DNA of 49,483 bases, from NCBI GenBank assembly GCA_904418825.1, contig CAJFPU010000018.1, positions 1 to 49,483 on the forward strand, written 5' to 3'. Shown one piece after another: positions 8,236 through 17,939 of this stretch (positions within the stretch are counted from its first letter, which is position 1; each line of letters opens with the position of its first letter). The position numbers were made by a program, and so were the translations under genes. The notes below the pieces were generated by a model. The model did no database searches. It was given only the letters and a program-made list of their open reading frames with translations, and was not told where the DNA came from. This DNA comes from an uncultured Romboutsia sp. Its GTDB lineage: Bacteria; Bacillota; Clostridia; Peptostreptococcales; Peptostreptococcaceae.

Positions 8236-8796
8236 ATGTACGTAGTAGTAGGTCTGGGTAACCCTGGAAAACAATATGAAAATACAAGACATAATGTAGG
8301 ATTTAATGTTATAGATATTTTGGCAAAGGAATATGATATATCTGTGACGAAAATAAAACATAAGGCTTTAATAGGAGAAGGAAGAATAGGTTCTGAAAAA
8401 GTTCTTTTAGTTAAGCCACAAACATATATGAATTTAAGTGGTGAAACATTAATAGATATATATAATTATTATAAGGTTGATTTGGACAATATAATAGTAA
8501 TATATGATGATATAGACTTAGATGTTGGAAAATTAAGAATAAGAAAAAAAGGAAGTGCTGGAACTCATAATGGTATGAGATCTATCGTAAAATGTTTAGG
8601 GTCTGGAGATTTTCCAAGAGTAAGAGTTGGAGTTTCAAAGCCTATGAAAGGACAAGATTTAGCTGATTTTGTACTTTCTAGATTTAGAAAAGAAGAACAA
8701 GCTGACTTAGAAATAGGTCTTGAAAAAGCTTACAAAGCAGTAGAGTCTATGATTAAGGAAAACGTAGATATGGCTATGAATAAATATAATGGATAA
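8236..8796 (+). CDS. pth: Peptidyl-tRNA hydrolase
   Basis: 186 residues, usual length. It recycles tRNAs from peptidyl-tRNA that drops off the ribosome. Motifs: [20 protein letters not shown] with catalytic His19 and substrate-binding Asn9; [25 protein letters not shown]; and [12 protein letters not shown]. The ribosome site AAGGAGGA is strong. It begins the conserved Firmicute run pth (spoVC in B. subtilis) - mfd - spoVT - yabM and sits only 11 bp after the second peptidase gene, so pilus-operon transcripts may read into it. Confidence 0.97.
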   Translation: MYVVVGLGNPGKQYENTRHNVGFNVIDILAKEYDISVTKIKHKALIGEGRIGSEKVLLVKPQTYMNLSGETLIDIYNYYKVDLDNIIVIYDDIDLDVGKLRIRKKGSAGTHNGMRSIVKCLGSGDFPRVRVGVSKPMKGQDLADFVLSRFRKEEQADLEIGLEKAYKAVESMIKENVDMAMNKYNG

Positions 8797-8813
8797 TGAG
8801 AGGGGATTTTAAT

Positions 8814-11800
8814 ATGAATGACATATTTGTATACCCTTTGCAAAATTCAAAAGAATATAAAGATATAATAAACTGTATAAACAATAAAGGCTCATTATTA
8901 ATTAATGGCCTTTTAGCAGTTCAAAAACCACATATAGTTTACTCGATGTATAGAGATTTAAATAGACAAACTATTTTTATAACAAATAGTGATCTAGAAG
9001 CTAAAAAGGTTTATGATGATTTAAGTTTTTATATGAAAGATAAGGTAGAGTATCTTGGGTTTCAAGATATACTATTTTATCACTTGGATGCAAAGGATAG
9101 AAGTGAAGAAGCTAAAAGATTAAAGGTATTATTAAAATTAGCTAAGGGAGATAATCTAATTTTAGTAACATCTATTGAAGCTGTTATGAAAAAATACATA
9201 CCTAAAGAGATACTTTTAGAAAACATCTACACTTATAAAATAGGTGATGTAGTAAATCTAGAAAAATTAAGTGAAACCTTAGTAAATTTAGGATATGAAA
9301 GAGTTTCAAAAATAGAGGGATTTGGTCAATTTAGTATAAGAGGTGGAATAATAGATATATTCTCATTAGAATATAACAACCCTATTCGTATGGAATTATT
9401 TGATGATGAAATAGATTCTATACGAACTTTTGATGTTTTCTCACAAAAGTCAATTGAGAAAATAAATGAATTTTCTATAACACCATCAAGAGAGTTTATA
9501 TATCCTGAAAACGTAGAAGATGCTGTAAATAAAATCAAAGAAGAAGATATGGGTAAAAATACTAATGAGGATGTATTTTTAAATATAGATAATATAAGCA
9601 GTAAAACTTATTTTGAAGGAATAGAAAATTATATTGATTATTTATATCCAGAGGAAAATAAAAGTATTTTTACTTATCTACAAGAAAACGCTATAGTATT
9701 TTTTAATGATATAAGTAGAACTAAAGAAAGATGTGAAAACTACTTAAATGAATTTAAAGAAAATTACAAGTTAAACCTTGAAAGAGGTCTGGCTATAAAA
9801 AAACAAGGTGAATTATTATATACATATAATGATTTAGAATTTTTATCAGATGGTAGAAAATTAGTATTAAATACACTTTTACCAAAACCTATAAATGATT
9901 TTAATGTAAAGTCTATAGTAAATTTTGATTCTAGGGAAGTACCTACTTTCAATGCAAAGGTAGAGGTTTTGGTAGAAGAATTAAATAGATTAAAATATAA
10001 AGGATACAAAATAATACTTGCTACTAATACATATGATAGAGCAAAAAAATTATATCAAGATTTATTAGATTTAGGTTTAGAGTCAACTATATCTAAAGAT
10101 AGAGATGTAGAGATAAAATCTTCTCAAATTATAATTATACCAGCTCGTATAAGCAAAGGTTTTGAGTATAAGTCTATAAAGTTTGTAGTAATTACAGATA
10201 ATGAGATGATAGGAGTTCATAAGAGAACTTCAACTTCTAAATCTAAGAAGCATAAAAAAGGAAAGAAAATAGAATCATTTTTAGATTTAAATATAGGTGA
10301 TTATGTAGTTCATGAAAATAGTGGAGTTGGTAGATATACAGGCATTGAACAAATGACTGTAAACAATATAAAAAAGGACTACATGAAGTTAGTTTATCAA
10401 GGTGGAGATAATCTATATGTACCTATAGATCAAATGGACAAAGTTCAAAAATATATAGGTGTAGATGATGATAAGGTTAAGTTAAATAAACTAGGAACTA
10501 ATGAATGGACAAAAGCTAAGGCTAAAGTTAAAAAAGAAATTGAAGATATGACTGATGAACTTATACAGCTTTATGCTAAGCGTGAAAAAGTAAAAGGATA
10601 TAAGTTCTCTAAAGATACTCCTTGGCAAGGTGAGTTTGAAGCCTTATTCCCACATCAAGAAACTGATGATCAATTAAAAGCTATAGAAGAAACTAAAAAA
10701 GACATGGAATCAGATAAGGTAATGGATAGACTTGTCTGTGGAGACGTTGGGTATGGTAAAACAGAGGTAGCTATAAGAGCAGTATTTAAAGCTTGTATGG
10801 ATCAAAAACAAGTAGCTGTATTAGTTCCAACGACTATATTAGCTCAACAGCATTACAATACTTTTAAAGAAAGATTTGAAGGATATCCAATAAGAGTTGA
10901 AGTATTAAGTAGATTTAAAACACCAAAACAACAAAAACAAATTATAGAAGATGCTAGAAAAGGTTTAGTTGATGTTTTAATAGGAACGCATAGAATAGTA
11001 TCTAAAGATATAAATATGCCTAACTTAGGTTTGGTTGTAATAGATGAGGAGCAAAGATTTGGAGTAAGACATAAAGAATCTTTAAAGAAAATTAAATCTA
11101 CTGTTGATGTTCTTACATTATCTGCAACACCTATACCAAGAACACTTCATATGTCTCTTAGTGGAATAAGAGATATGAGTGTTATAGAAGAGCCACCACA
11201 AGAGAGACATCCAGTAATTACTTATGTTACAGAAGCTAAGGAAAGTATAATTCAAGATGAAATCGAAAGAGAATTAGGCAGAGGTGGCCAAGTATTTTTT
11301 GTATATAATAGAGTTGAGCGTATTGAAGAGATGGCAAGTATGATTCAAAGATTAGTGCCTGACGCAAAAGTTGCCGTAGCTCATGGTAGAATGACACCAA
11401 AAGATCTTGAAAATATCATTTTAGGATTCTTAAATAAGGAGTTTAATGTATTAGTTTGTACAACTATAATAGAGACTGGTATGGACATATCAAATGCCAA
11501 TACGATGATAGTTTATGATGCAGATAAAATGGGTCTAGCTCAACTTTATCAATTAAGGGGTAGAGTTGGAAGAAGTACTAGACAAGGTTATGCATATTTA
11601 ATGTATGAAAAAGATAAAGTACTTAGTGAAATAGCAGAGAAGAGATTAAAAGCTATAAGAGAGTTTACTGAGTTTGGTTCAGGTTTCAAAATAGCAATGA
11701 GAGACCTTGAAATAAGAGGTGCTGGAAACATACTAGGTTCAAAACAGCATGGTCATATGGCTGTAATTGGATATGATTTATATGTAAAAATGCTAAATGA

Positions 11801-12206
11801 AGCAATAAAGAAAGTTAAAGGTGAAGAAGTTTACGAAGATATAGATGTAGAAATAGATTTAAGTGTAAATGCTTATATACCAGATACTTATATAACTGAT
11901 GAGTTAACTAAGATAGAAATGTACAAAAAAATAGCATCTATAGAAAGTAAAGAAGATATGTATGAAGTTCAGGAAGAATTGGAAGATAGATTCTCAGATA
12001 TACCTAAATCTGTTGAAACTTTACTAAAGATAGCATACATTAAAACTTTATGCAAAAAATTAAAAATAGAAAAAGTAAGACAAATTAAAGATGAAATATT
12101 ATTAAATCCGTTAACTAGATACAAGACAAAGGAAAAAATAGGTTATAATATAGTCAATGAGTTAGAGGAATTATTAGAAAATATGTGTAATTTAAAATCA
12201 AATTAA
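8814..12206 (+). CDS. mfd: Transcription-repair coupling factor Mfd
   Basis: 1130 residues. The ATG at 8814 is chosen because GAGAGGGGA lies 7 bp upstream; an ATG at 8796 overlapping the pth stop has no ribosome site. Order: UvrB-homology region (about 1-350); the CarD-like RNA-polymerase interaction domain (IGDYVVHENSGVGRYTGIE, about 495-515); the RecG-like translocase with Walker A GDVGYGKTE, Walker B IDEEQRFG, motif III LSATPIPRTLHM and motif VI QLRGRVGRS; and the C-terminal autoinhibitory TRCF domain. It displaces RNA polymerase stalled at lesions and recruits UvrA. Cytosolic; probably co-transcribed with pth. Confidence 0.97.
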   Translation: MNDIFVYPLQNSKEYKDIINCINNKGSLLINGLLAVQKPHIVYSMYRDLNRQTIFITNSDLEAKKVYDDLSFYMKDKVEYLGFQDILFYHLDAKDRSEEAKRLKVLLKLAKGDNLILVTSIEAVMKKYIPKEILLENIYTYKIGDVVNLEKLSETLVNLGYERVSKIEGFGQFSIRGGIIDIFSLEYNNPIRMELFDDEIDSIRTFDVFSQKSIEKINEFSITPSREFIYPENVEDAVNKIKEEDMGKNTNEDVFLNIDNISSKTYFEGIENYIDYLYPEENKSIFTYLQENAIVFFNDISRTKERCENYLNEFKENYKLNLERGLAIKKQGELLYTYNDLEFLSDGRKLVLNTLLPKPINDFNVKSIVNFDSREVPTFNAKVEVLVEELNRLKYKGYKIILATNTYDRAKKLYQDLLDLGLESTISKDRDVEIKSSQIIIIPARISKGFEYKSIKFVVITDNEMIGVHKRTSTSKSKKHKKGKKIESFLDLNIGDYVVHENSGVGRYTGIEQMTVNNIKKDYMKLVYQGGDNLYVPIDQMDKVQKYIGVDDDKVKLNKLGTNEWTKAKAKVKKEIEDMTDELIQLYAKREKVKGYKFSKDTPWQGEFEALFPHQETDDQLKAIEETKKDMESDKVMDRLVCGDVGYGKTEVAIRAVFKACMDQKQVAVLVPTTILAQQHYNTFKERFEGYPIRVEVLSRFKTPKQQKQIIEDARKGLVDVLIGTHRIVSKDINMPNLGLVVIDEEQRFGVRHKESLKKIKSTVDVLTLSATPIPRTLHMSLSGIRDMSVIEEPPQERHPVITYVTEAKESIIQDEIERELGRGGQVFFVYNRVERIEEMASMIQRLVPDAKVAVAHGRMTPKDLENIILGFLNKEFNVLVCTTIIETGMDISNANTMIVYDADKMGLAQLYQLRGRVGRSTRQGYAYLMYEKDKVLSEIAEKRLKAIREFTEFGSGFKIAMRDLEIRGAGNILGSKQHGHMAVIGYDLYVKMLNEAIKKVKGEEVYEDIDVEIDLSVNAYIPDTYITDELTKIEMYKKIASIESKEDMYEVQEELEDRFSDIPKSVETLLKIAYIKTLCKKLKIEKVRQIKDEILLNPLTRYKTKEKIGYNIVNELEELLENMCNLKSN

Positions 12207-12228
12207 GAATAAGAAAGGGTGTCTAATT

Positions 12229-13233
12229 TTGAATAAAATAATAACATTAATTTTATCATCTTTACTTTGCATATCAGCAGTTGGTTGTAGTAGTAAAGTA
12301 AATGATAATGATGTAGTAGTAAGTGTAAATGGGAAAAATATAACAGCAAAACAATTTGAATCAACATTAGCTTTATATAAAGAATCTTTTGAATTAATGT
12401 ATGGAAGTACTATATGGGATAACGAAGTTGAAGAAGGGGTAAAGTATAGAGATAAATTTAAAGAGATAATGCTTGATCAAATGATAGATATAGAAGCGGT
12501 ATGCCAACAAGCTAAAAAAGATAACTTAGTTCCTACTAAAGAAGAAGTAGATAAATCTTTTGAAGAATTTAAGAAAAGTATAGATGAAGATGAAGAATAT
12601 AAAAAGAAATTAAAAGACTTAGGTATAGATGATACATATCTAAAATCTCAACAAGAACAAGAATTAATACTACAAAAGTATAAAGAAAATTTTGATAAAA
12701 ATTTAAAAATATCAGATGAAGAAATGAAAAAATACTATGAAGAACATAAAAAAGACTATTATAAAGATGAAGTAAAAGCATCTCATATACTTATATCTAC
12801 TGTAGATGATAATGGAAAAGAGCTTTCAGAAGCTAAGAAAAAAGAAGCTAAAAAGAAAGCAGAAGAAATACTTAAAAAAGCAAAAAATGGTGAGGAATTC
12901 TCTGAACTTGCAAAAGATAATTCTGATGATACAGGATCAGCATCTCAAGGTGGAGATTTAGGATATTTTACAAAAGGACAAATGGTTCAACCATTTGAAG
13001 ATGCTGCATTTAGCTTAAAATCAGGTGAAATATCAGATATAGTAGAATCAGAATATGGATACCATATAATTAAAGTTTATGACAAAATAGATAAACAACT
13101 TACATTTGATGAAGTTAAAGATGAGATAAAAGCTACTTTAACAGAAGATAAATATATAAAAAATATAGAAGAAATATCAAAAAAAGCTAAGGTAGAAAAA
13201 AACGAAGATATAATAAAAAAGATTAAATTTTAA
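12229..13233 (+). CDS. prsA: PrsA-type foldase lipoprotein (parvulin peptidyl-prolyl isomerase)
   Basis: 334 residues, TTG start with AAAGGGTG upstream. A lipoprotein signal peptide ends at C20 (SAVGC). An N-terminal SurA/trigger-like helical chaperone region is followed by a parvulin domain at about residues 180-275 (EVKASHILIS ... GGDLGYFTKGQMVQPFEDAAF ... YGYHIIKV), with the conserved HIL and G-GY-H elements. It folds exported proteins at the outer face of the membrane. It lies between mfd and spoVT, a position where B. subtilis has no prsA gene, and its own terminator follows. Confidence 0.93.
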   Translation: MNKIITLILSSLLCISAVGCSSKVNDNDVVVSVNGKNITAKQFESTLALYKESFELMYGSTIWDNEVEEGVKYRDKFKEIMLDQMIDIEAVCQQAKKDNLVPTKEEVDKSFEEFKKSIDEDEEYKKKLKDLGIDDTYLKSQQEQELILQKYKENFDKNLKISDEEMKKYYEEHKKDYYKDEVKASHILISTVDDNGKELSEAKKKEAKKKAEEILKKAKNGEEFSELAKDNSDDTGSASQGGDLGYFTKGQMVQPFEDAAFSLKSGEISDIVESEYGYHIIKVYDKIDKQLTFDEVKDEIKATLTEDKYIKNIEEISKKAKVEKNEDIIKKIKF

Positions 13234-13238
13234 ACTTT

Positions 13239-13268
13239 AAGCTATGTATAGTAATACATAGCTTTTTT
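13239..13268 (+). terminator. Intrinsic terminator after prsA
   Basis: AGCTATGTAT-AGTA-ATACATAGCT, a perfect 10-bp stem followed by six T. It ends the pth-mfd-prsA transcript and separates it from spoVT. Confidence 0.93.
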
Positions 13269-13330
13269 GCATATTTTTCTTATCCCTGGTAAAAATAAGG
13301 TTAAAGTTAGTAACTGGAGGTATAATTAAA

Positions 13331-13870
13331 ATGAGAGCAACTGGAATAGTTAGAAGAATAGATGACCTTGGAAGAGTTGTTGTTCCTAAGGAAATAAGAA
13401 AAACTTTACGTATAAGAGAAGGAGATCCTTTAGAAATATTTACAGCTAAAGATGGAGAGGTAATCTTAAAAAAATATTCACCTATAGGTGAATTAAATGA
13501 ATTTTCTCAAGAGTATGCAGAAACTTTAGGTGAGACATTAGGATGTGGAGTAATAGTTACAGACTTAGATTCAATAATAGCAGTTTCTAAGCTTCCTAAG
13601 AAAGACTATAAAGAAAAGAGCATAAGTGATGATTTAGAACATCTAATAGAAAGTAGAGAATCAAAATCATTTAAAGATAGTAAGTTAATCCAATTACATA
13701 AGGATGATGCTATGGAGTATAAACATCAAATAATTATGCCTATAATAAGCTCATCAGGAGATTGTATAGGATCTATAGTTCTAATTTCAAAAGAGTCAGA
13801 AGTTATATCTGAATCTGATGAAAAGATACTTAAAATAGCAGCTAATTTCTTAGGCAAACAAGTTCAATAA
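13331..13870 (+). CDS. spoVT: Stage V sporulation transcription regulator SpoVT
   Basis: 179 residues. The N-terminal AbrB-type swapped-hairpin DNA-binding domain (MRATGIVRRIDDLGRVVVPK ... LRIREGDPLEIFT, residues 1-50) is followed by a GAF-like ligand domain (about 55-179). In Bacillus it is made in the forespore under sigma-G and tunes late forespore gene expression. It has a monocistronic arrangement here, bounded by terminators on both sides, with a good ribosome site (TGGAGGT). I found no convincing sigma-G promoter by eye. Confidence 0.95.
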   Translation: MRATGIVRRIDDLGRVVVPKEIRKTLRIREGDPLEIFTAKDGEVILKKYSPIGELNEFSQEYAETLGETLGCGVIVTDLDSIIAVSKLPKKDYKEKSISDDLEHLIESRESKSFKDSKLIQLHKDDAMEYKHQIIMPIISSSGDCIGSIVLISKESEVISESDEKILKIAANFLGKQVQ

Positions 13871-13875
13871 AAATA

Positions 13876-13902
13876 AAAAGGACCTAATAAGGTTCTTTTT
13901 TT
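13876..13902 (+). terminator. Intrinsic terminator after spoVT
   Basis: AAAAGGACC-TAATAA-GGTTCTTTT stem (one G-T wobble) followed by further T residues. Confidence 0.88.
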
Positions 13903-13965
13903 ATTTGCAATATAATTTAATTGTTTAAAATTTATTTACATTATTTTAGGATTTTTAGTAATATG

Positions 13966-13995
13966 TTGAATGTCATATTGAATATATGATATATT
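13966..13995 (+). promoter_or_regulatory. Possible sigma-A promoter of the yabM-like flippase gene
   Basis: TTGAAT, 18-bp spacer, TATATT, located 36 bp before the start codon and downstream of the spoVT terminator. The match is moderate and AT-rich background makes chance hits likely. Confidence 0.4.
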
Positions 13996-14030
13996 AAAGT
14001 TTGTTATATAAATAATTTGGAGGGAATGTT

Positions 14031-15644
14031 ATGAGTAGTGTTAAAACAAAAGATTCCTTTTTAAAAGGAGCCTTTATACTTGGAATGGCGGGTATTTTAG
14101 TTAAAATAATGGGAGCATTCTTTAGAATACCATTAGGAAATCTTATAGGTTCTAAAGGTATGGCTTATTATCAAGCTGCATATCCAGTTTATACTCTATT
14201 TCTAACTTTAGCTACAGCAGGATTCCCGACTGCACTTGCTAAGTTAGTTTCAGAAAAAAATGCAATAGGAGATCATAAAGGAGCTCATAAGATATTCAAA
14301 GTATCATATACGGTACTATTTATGACAGGGATAATAGCGTTTTTAATATTCTTCTTTGGTGCAGATTACATAGTAAATGATTTAATGAACAATCCAGGTG
14401 CAAAAAGTGCAATGCTAGCAATAGCACCAGCTCTTATATTTGTTCCACTTATGTCTTCGTATAGAGGATATTTCCAAGGTCAAAGAGATATGAATAAGAT
14501 TGCTATATCTCAAATAGCAGAGCAGTTCTTTAGAGTTATTTTAGGAATAGGACTTGCATATTTCTTAATGGAACAAGCAGGACCAGAATTAGGTGCAGCA
14601 GGAGCTATTATGGGTGCTACAATAGGTGCAGTAGCTTCAATATTATACTTAATAATTACATATCTTAGAGGAAGTAAACAACGTAAGATAGATATAAAAA
14701 ATAGCAAACACTTTAGAGATGAAAGTGTAATAACAATACTTAAAAAACTTTTAGTTGTTGCAATACCTATAACAATAGGTGCATCAGTAATGCCATTAGT
14801 AAATATGATAGATAACGTAATAGTTATAAAAAGACTTACAGTAGCTGGATTTACACCGGATCAAGCATTATCAGCATTTGGTCAGTTAACTGGTATGGCA
14901 ATGTCTATAATAAACCTACCATCAGTTATAACAGTTGCAATGAGTATGAGTTTAGTTCCGGCTATATCAGAAGCTTTTGCTTTAGGAAATAAAAGTAAAG
15001 CTAGAAAAGATACAAAAAGTGCTATAAAAGTAACTTTATTAATAGTTTTACCATGTGCATTTGGTATGGCTTCACTTGCAACACCTATAATGCAATTATT
15101 ATATCCAAAAGAGCCAACAACTGTAGGAACTATACTTTTATTCCTTACACCTTGTGTAATATTCTTAGGATTAATACAATCTATGAATGGTATACTTCAA
15201 GGTATGGGAAAACCAATGATACCAGTTATTGCATTAATTATAGGTATGGCATTTAAAGTTGTTATAAGTTATACATTAACTGCAATACCATCAATAAATG
15301 TATTAGGATCTGCAATAGGTACAGTATCAGCATATCTTATAGCTGCTTTAATAGAGATTGCTTGTATAAAGAAAGTTATGGGAGTGAAGTTCCCAATTAA
15401 AGAATTTATTGTAAAACCATTAATAACAGTTATATCTATGTTTATAGCAGTTAAATTCAGTTATAGTTTCATAGCAGGAATAATAGGTGGAAAATTAGCA
15501 ACTTTAATATCTATAGCTATAGGTGGAATTGTATATGGATTAGTTTTAATAGGAATAGGTGGTATCAAAAAAGAAGAAATACTTACTATGCCTAAAGGAA
15601 ATAAAATATATACAATACTTAGAAAACTGAAACTTATGAAATAA
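14031..15644 (+). CDS. MOP-superfamily flippase of the SpoVB/YabM/MurJ type
   Basis: 537 residues with about 14 membrane helices. The N-terminus (FLKGAFILGMAGILVKIMGA, then FRIPLGNLIGSKGMAYYQAAY) is typical of the SpoVB/YtgP/YabM branch of polysaccharide and lipid-linked precursor flippases. It sits exactly where B. subtilis has yabM, between spoVT and yabN(mazG). Likely cargo is a lipid-linked cell-wall or spore-cortex precursor; whether it is lipid II cannot be told from sequence. Ribosome site TGGAGGGA; followed by its own terminator. Confidence 0.88.
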   Translation: MSSVKTKDSFLKGAFILGMAGILVKIMGAFFRIPLGNLIGSKGMAYYQAAYPVYTLFLTLATAGFPTALAKLVSEKNAIGDHKGAHKIFKVSYTVLFMTGIIAFLIFFFGADYIVNDLMNNPGAKSAMLAIAPALIFVPLMSSYRGYFQGQRDMNKIAISQIAEQFFRVILGIGLAYFLMEQAGPELGAAGAIMGATIGAVASILYLIITYLRGSKQRKIDIKNSKHFRDESVITILKKLLVVAIPITIGASVMPLVNMIDNVIVIKRLTVAGFTPDQALSAFGQLTGMAMSIINLPSVITVAMSMSLVPAISEAFALGNKSKARKDTKSAIKVTLLIVLPCAFGMASLATPIMQLLYPKEPTTVGTILLFLTPCVIFLGLIQSMNGILQGMGKPMIPVIALIIGMAFKVVISYTLTAIPSINVLGSAIGTVSAYLIAALIEIACIKKVMGVKFPIKEFIVKPLITVISMFIAVKFSYSFIAGIIGGKLATLISIAIGGIVYGLVLIGIGGIKKEEILTMPKGNKIYTILRKLKLMK

Positions 15645-15662
15645 TAAATAGAATATATATAC

Positions 15663-15709
15663 AAATAAAGGAAATACTTATAAATAGTTAATTTCCTTTA
15701 TTTATTTTA
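15663..15709 (+). terminator. Intrinsic terminator after the flippase gene
   Basis: AAATAAAGGAAAT (15663-15675) pairs perfectly with ATTTCCTTTATTT (15691-15703), followed by ATTTTAT. The stem is 13 bp, and the loop is 15 nt with a small internal pairing. Confidence 0.8.
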
Positions 15710-15753
15710 TAAAAATAAATTTATAATAAAAAATACAAAAGAGGAGTTACAAA

Positions 15754-17208
15754 ATGTCTAAAATAAGTATAGTAGGACTTGGACCAGGAGAATATTCTCT
15801 TATAAGCCAAGGTGCTTTAGATGCTCTACACTCAAGTTGTAGAATATATTTAAGAACAGAGAAACATCCAATTGTAAATAAGCTTAAAGAAACTATAAAA
15901 TACACTTCTCTAGACTATTTTTATGATAGTGAAGAAAACTTTGAAGATGTTTACTATAAAATTTCTAAGCATATTATAGAATTGGCTAAAGAAGGCGATT
16001 TGGTTTATGCAGTTCCAGGTCATCCTAGAGTAGCAGAGAAAACTGTAGGAATAATAGAATCTATGGCTAAAGAAAATAATATAGAAGTAGAGACAATAGC
16101 TTCAATGAGTTTTGTAGATGCTATGTTTAATTATTTAGCAGTAGATCCAGCCGATGGATTTAAATTAATAGATGCATTTGAAATAGAAAATTCATATATA
16201 GATACAAATACAAGTATGATCATAACTCAAATATATGACCAGTTTATAGCATCAAATATAAAATTAAAGCTTATGGAATATTATGATTATGATCAAGAAG
16301 TATGTATAGTAAATGGTGCAGGTGTTAAGAATTTAGAAAGTAAGAAATATGTACCTCTTTATGAATTAGATAGAAGTGAAAATTTATTCAATTATTTAAC
16401 TAGTTTATATATACCAAAAAGTTCTAAAAAGATGTATAATACAGTAAATGACTTAGAAATTATAATGAACACTTTAAGAGGCGAAAATGGATGTGATTGG
16501 GATAAAAAACAAACACATGAATCCCTAAAGAAATACGTTATAGAAGAAGCATATGAACTTTGTCAAGCTATTGATAATGATGATATTGATGAAATGATAG
16601 AAGAGCTTGGAGATATTCTTCTACAGATTATATTCCATTGTCAAATAGGAAAAGAAGAAGGTTATTTTGATCTAAAAGAAGTAGTAAATGGAATTTGCAC
16701 AAAACTTATTAATAGACACCCACATGTTTTTAATAATGTTGACTTAGATATGAGTCAATTTGAAAAAACTTGGGAAGAATTAAAAAGAGATGAAAAAGGT
16801 GAAACTAATATAACTTCTGGTTTAAAAAGAATACCAAGTCACTTACCTGCACTTATAAAAGCTGAAAAAATTCAACATAAAGCAGCTCTTATAGGATTTG
16901 ACTGGGATGATATAAAGGATGTATTTGAAAAAATTAATGAAGAATATAAAGAATTACTTGACGAATGCAAACAAGGAAATATAAAATACATAAAGGAAGA
17001 ACTAGGAGATTTATTGTTCTCAATAGTAAATTTAGCTAGATTCTTGCGCATAGATTCAGAAGAGGCATTAAACCTTACAAATCAAAAATTCATAAATAGA
17101 TTTGAATTTATGGAACAAAGTGCGTCTAAATTACATATAAAATTAGAAGATTTGACGCTAGATCAAATGGAAGAGCTTTGGCAAAAAGCTAAAGAAAACA
17201 AGTTGTAA
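15754..17208 (+). CDS. mazG: YabN/MazG: tetrapyrrole-methylase-like domain fused to MazG NTP pyrophosphohydrolase
   Basis: 484 residues. Residues 1-225 form a SAM-binding tetrapyrrole-methylase fold (ISIVGLGPGEYSLISQGALD; YAVPGHPRVAEKTVG), whose substrate is unknown in this family. Residues about 240-484 carry two MazG helical domains. The first has the metal-binding set EEAYEL...DDIDEMIEELGDIL; the second repeats it as NEEYKELLDE...KEELGDLLF. MazG removes pyrophosphate from non-canonical or excess NTPs. The fusion and position match B. subtilis yabN. Confidence 0.94.
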   Translation: MSKISIVGLGPGEYSLISQGALDALHSSCRIYLRTEKHPIVNKLKETIKYTSLDYFYDSEENFEDVYYKISKHIIELAKEGDLVYAVPGHPRVAEKTVGIIESMAKENNIEVETIASMSFVDAMFNYLAVDPADGFKLIDAFEIENSYIDTNTSMIITQIYDQFIASNIKLKLMEYYDYDQEVCIVNGAGVKNLESKKYVPLYELDRSENLFNYLTSLYIPKSSKKMYNTVNDLEIIMNTLRGENGCDWDKKQTHESLKKYVIEEAYELCQAIDNDDIDEMIEELGDILLQIIFHCQIGKEEGYFDLKEVVNGICTKLINRHPHVFNNVDLDMSQFEKTWEELKRDEKGETNITSGLKRIPSHLPALIKAEKIQHKAALIGFDWDDIKDVFEKINEEYKELLDECKQGNIKYIKEELGDLLFSIVNLARFLRIDSEEALNLTNQKFINRFEFMEQSASKLHIKLEDLTLDQMEELWQKAKENKL

Positions 17209-17223
17209 AAACTAAGAGGAAAT

Positions 17224-17253
17224 TTGTCAAAAATTTAGAATTTATAGTTATAA
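17224..17253 (+). promoter_or_regulatory. Possible promoter of hup
   Basis: TTGTCA followed after 18 bp by TTATAA (or after 19 bp by TATAAA), upstream of the HU gene in the 88-bp gap after mazG. A separate promoter is plausible because HU is needed at high level and has its own terminator. Confidence 0.4.
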
Positions 17254-17296
17254 AATTATAATTCTATATTATAAAATTTTAGGAGGTATAACCGTC

Positions 17297-17575
17297 GTGA
17301 ATAAAGCAGAATTAGTATCAAAGATGGCAGAAAAAAGTGAATTAACTAAGAAGGAAGCAGAGGCTGCATTAAATGCATTCATGAAATCTGTTGAAGAAGC
17401 ATTAGTAGAAGGAGATAAAGTTCAATTAGTTGGATTTGGAACATTCGAGACTAGAGAAAGAGCTGCTAGACAAGGAAGAAACCCTAGAAATCCTGAAGAA
17501 GTTATAGAAATACCAGCTTCTAAAGCTCCAGTTTTCAAAGCAGGAAAAGGATTAAAAGATATAATAAACGGATAA
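17297..17575 (+). CDS. hup: DNA-binding protein HU
   Basis: 92 residues, GTG start 10 bp after a consensus AGGAGGT. It is an HU/IHF-fold nucleoid protein: N-terminal helices (MNKAELVSKMAEKSELTKKE), beta arm with FGTFETRERAARQGRNPRNP (Arg-rich, with the tip proline), and C-terminal FKAGKGLKDIING. It binds DNA non-specifically and compacts the chromosome. In B. subtilis hbs is elsewhere; its insertion between yabN and yabO is a clostridial arrangement. Confidence 0.97.
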   Translation: MNKAELVSKMAEKSELTKKEAEAALNAFMKSVEEALVEGDKVQLVGFGTFETRERAARQGRNPRNPEEVIEIPASKAPVFKAGKGLKDIING

Positions 17576-17583
17576 TTAAAATG

Positions 17584-17615
17584 AAAAAAGTGTGGGAATA
17601 TAGACCACACTTTTT
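17584..17615 (+). terminator. Intrinsic terminator after hup
   Basis: AAAAAGTGTGG, 9-nt loop, CCACACTTTTT: a perfect 11-bp stem ending in T5. Confidence 0.93.
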
Positions 17616-17637
17616 CTGTATATAAGGAGGAGTATTT

Positions 17638-17880
17638 ATGAGATTAGATAAATTTTTAAAAGTATCAAGAATAATAAAGAGAAGAACAGTTGCAAAAGAA
17701 GCTTGTGACAAGGGAATAGTTACGATAAATGGAAAAGTAGCAAAGTCTTCATCAGAAGTTAATATAGGAGATTTATTAGAAATTCAATTTGGGGAAAAGA
17801 AGATGAAATTTAAGATAAATGAGATAAGAGAACATGTATTAAAAAACGATGCAAAAGAAATGTATGAGATAGTAGAATAA
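17638..17880 (+). CDS. rqcP: S4-domain ribosome quality-control protein RqcP (YabO)
   Basis: 80 residues consisting almost only of an S4 RNA-binding domain (MRLDKFLKVSRIIKRRTVAK, then GIVTINGKVAKSSSEVNIGD). RqcP joins RqcH on obstructed 50S subunits to allow C-terminal alanine tailing of stalled chains. Position yabN - (hup) - yabO - yabP is conserved. Ribosome site AAGGAGGAG directly after the hup terminator, so a promoter of its own or read-through is needed. Confidence 0.92.
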   Translation: MRLDKFLKVSRIIKRRTVAKEACDKGIVTINGKVAKSSSEVNIGDLLEIQFGEKKMKFKINEIREHVLKNDAKEMYEIVE

Positions 17881-17939
17881 ATTTAGCAATCCCTCAGTAT
17901 ATTTATATTAGTATAAAATATTTTTGCTGGGGGGATAGT
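17881..17939 (+). promoter_or_regulatory. Hairpin that would cover the yabP ribosome site
   Basis: CCCTCAG (17891-17897) can pair with CTGGGGG (17927-17933, one T-G wobble), burying the very G-rich Shine-Dalgarno sequence GGGGGGAT of yabP. The 29-nt loop is A/T-rich and can pair further within itself. No T-run follows, so a terminator is unlikely. This suggests translational control or delayed translation of yabP-yabQ. Confidence 0.45.

Noticed and set aside
9764-10009. Antisense open frames, for example within mfd, pilT, rho and the atp genes
   Set aside because: They lie opposite strongly supported genes, lack ribosome sites, and have the Ser/Ile/Asn-rich composition of shadow frames in AT-rich DNA.
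13269-13330. Sigma-G promoter for spoVT
   Set aside because: A GCATA word occurs at a plausible -35 position but no CATWHTA-like -10 follows at the right distance.
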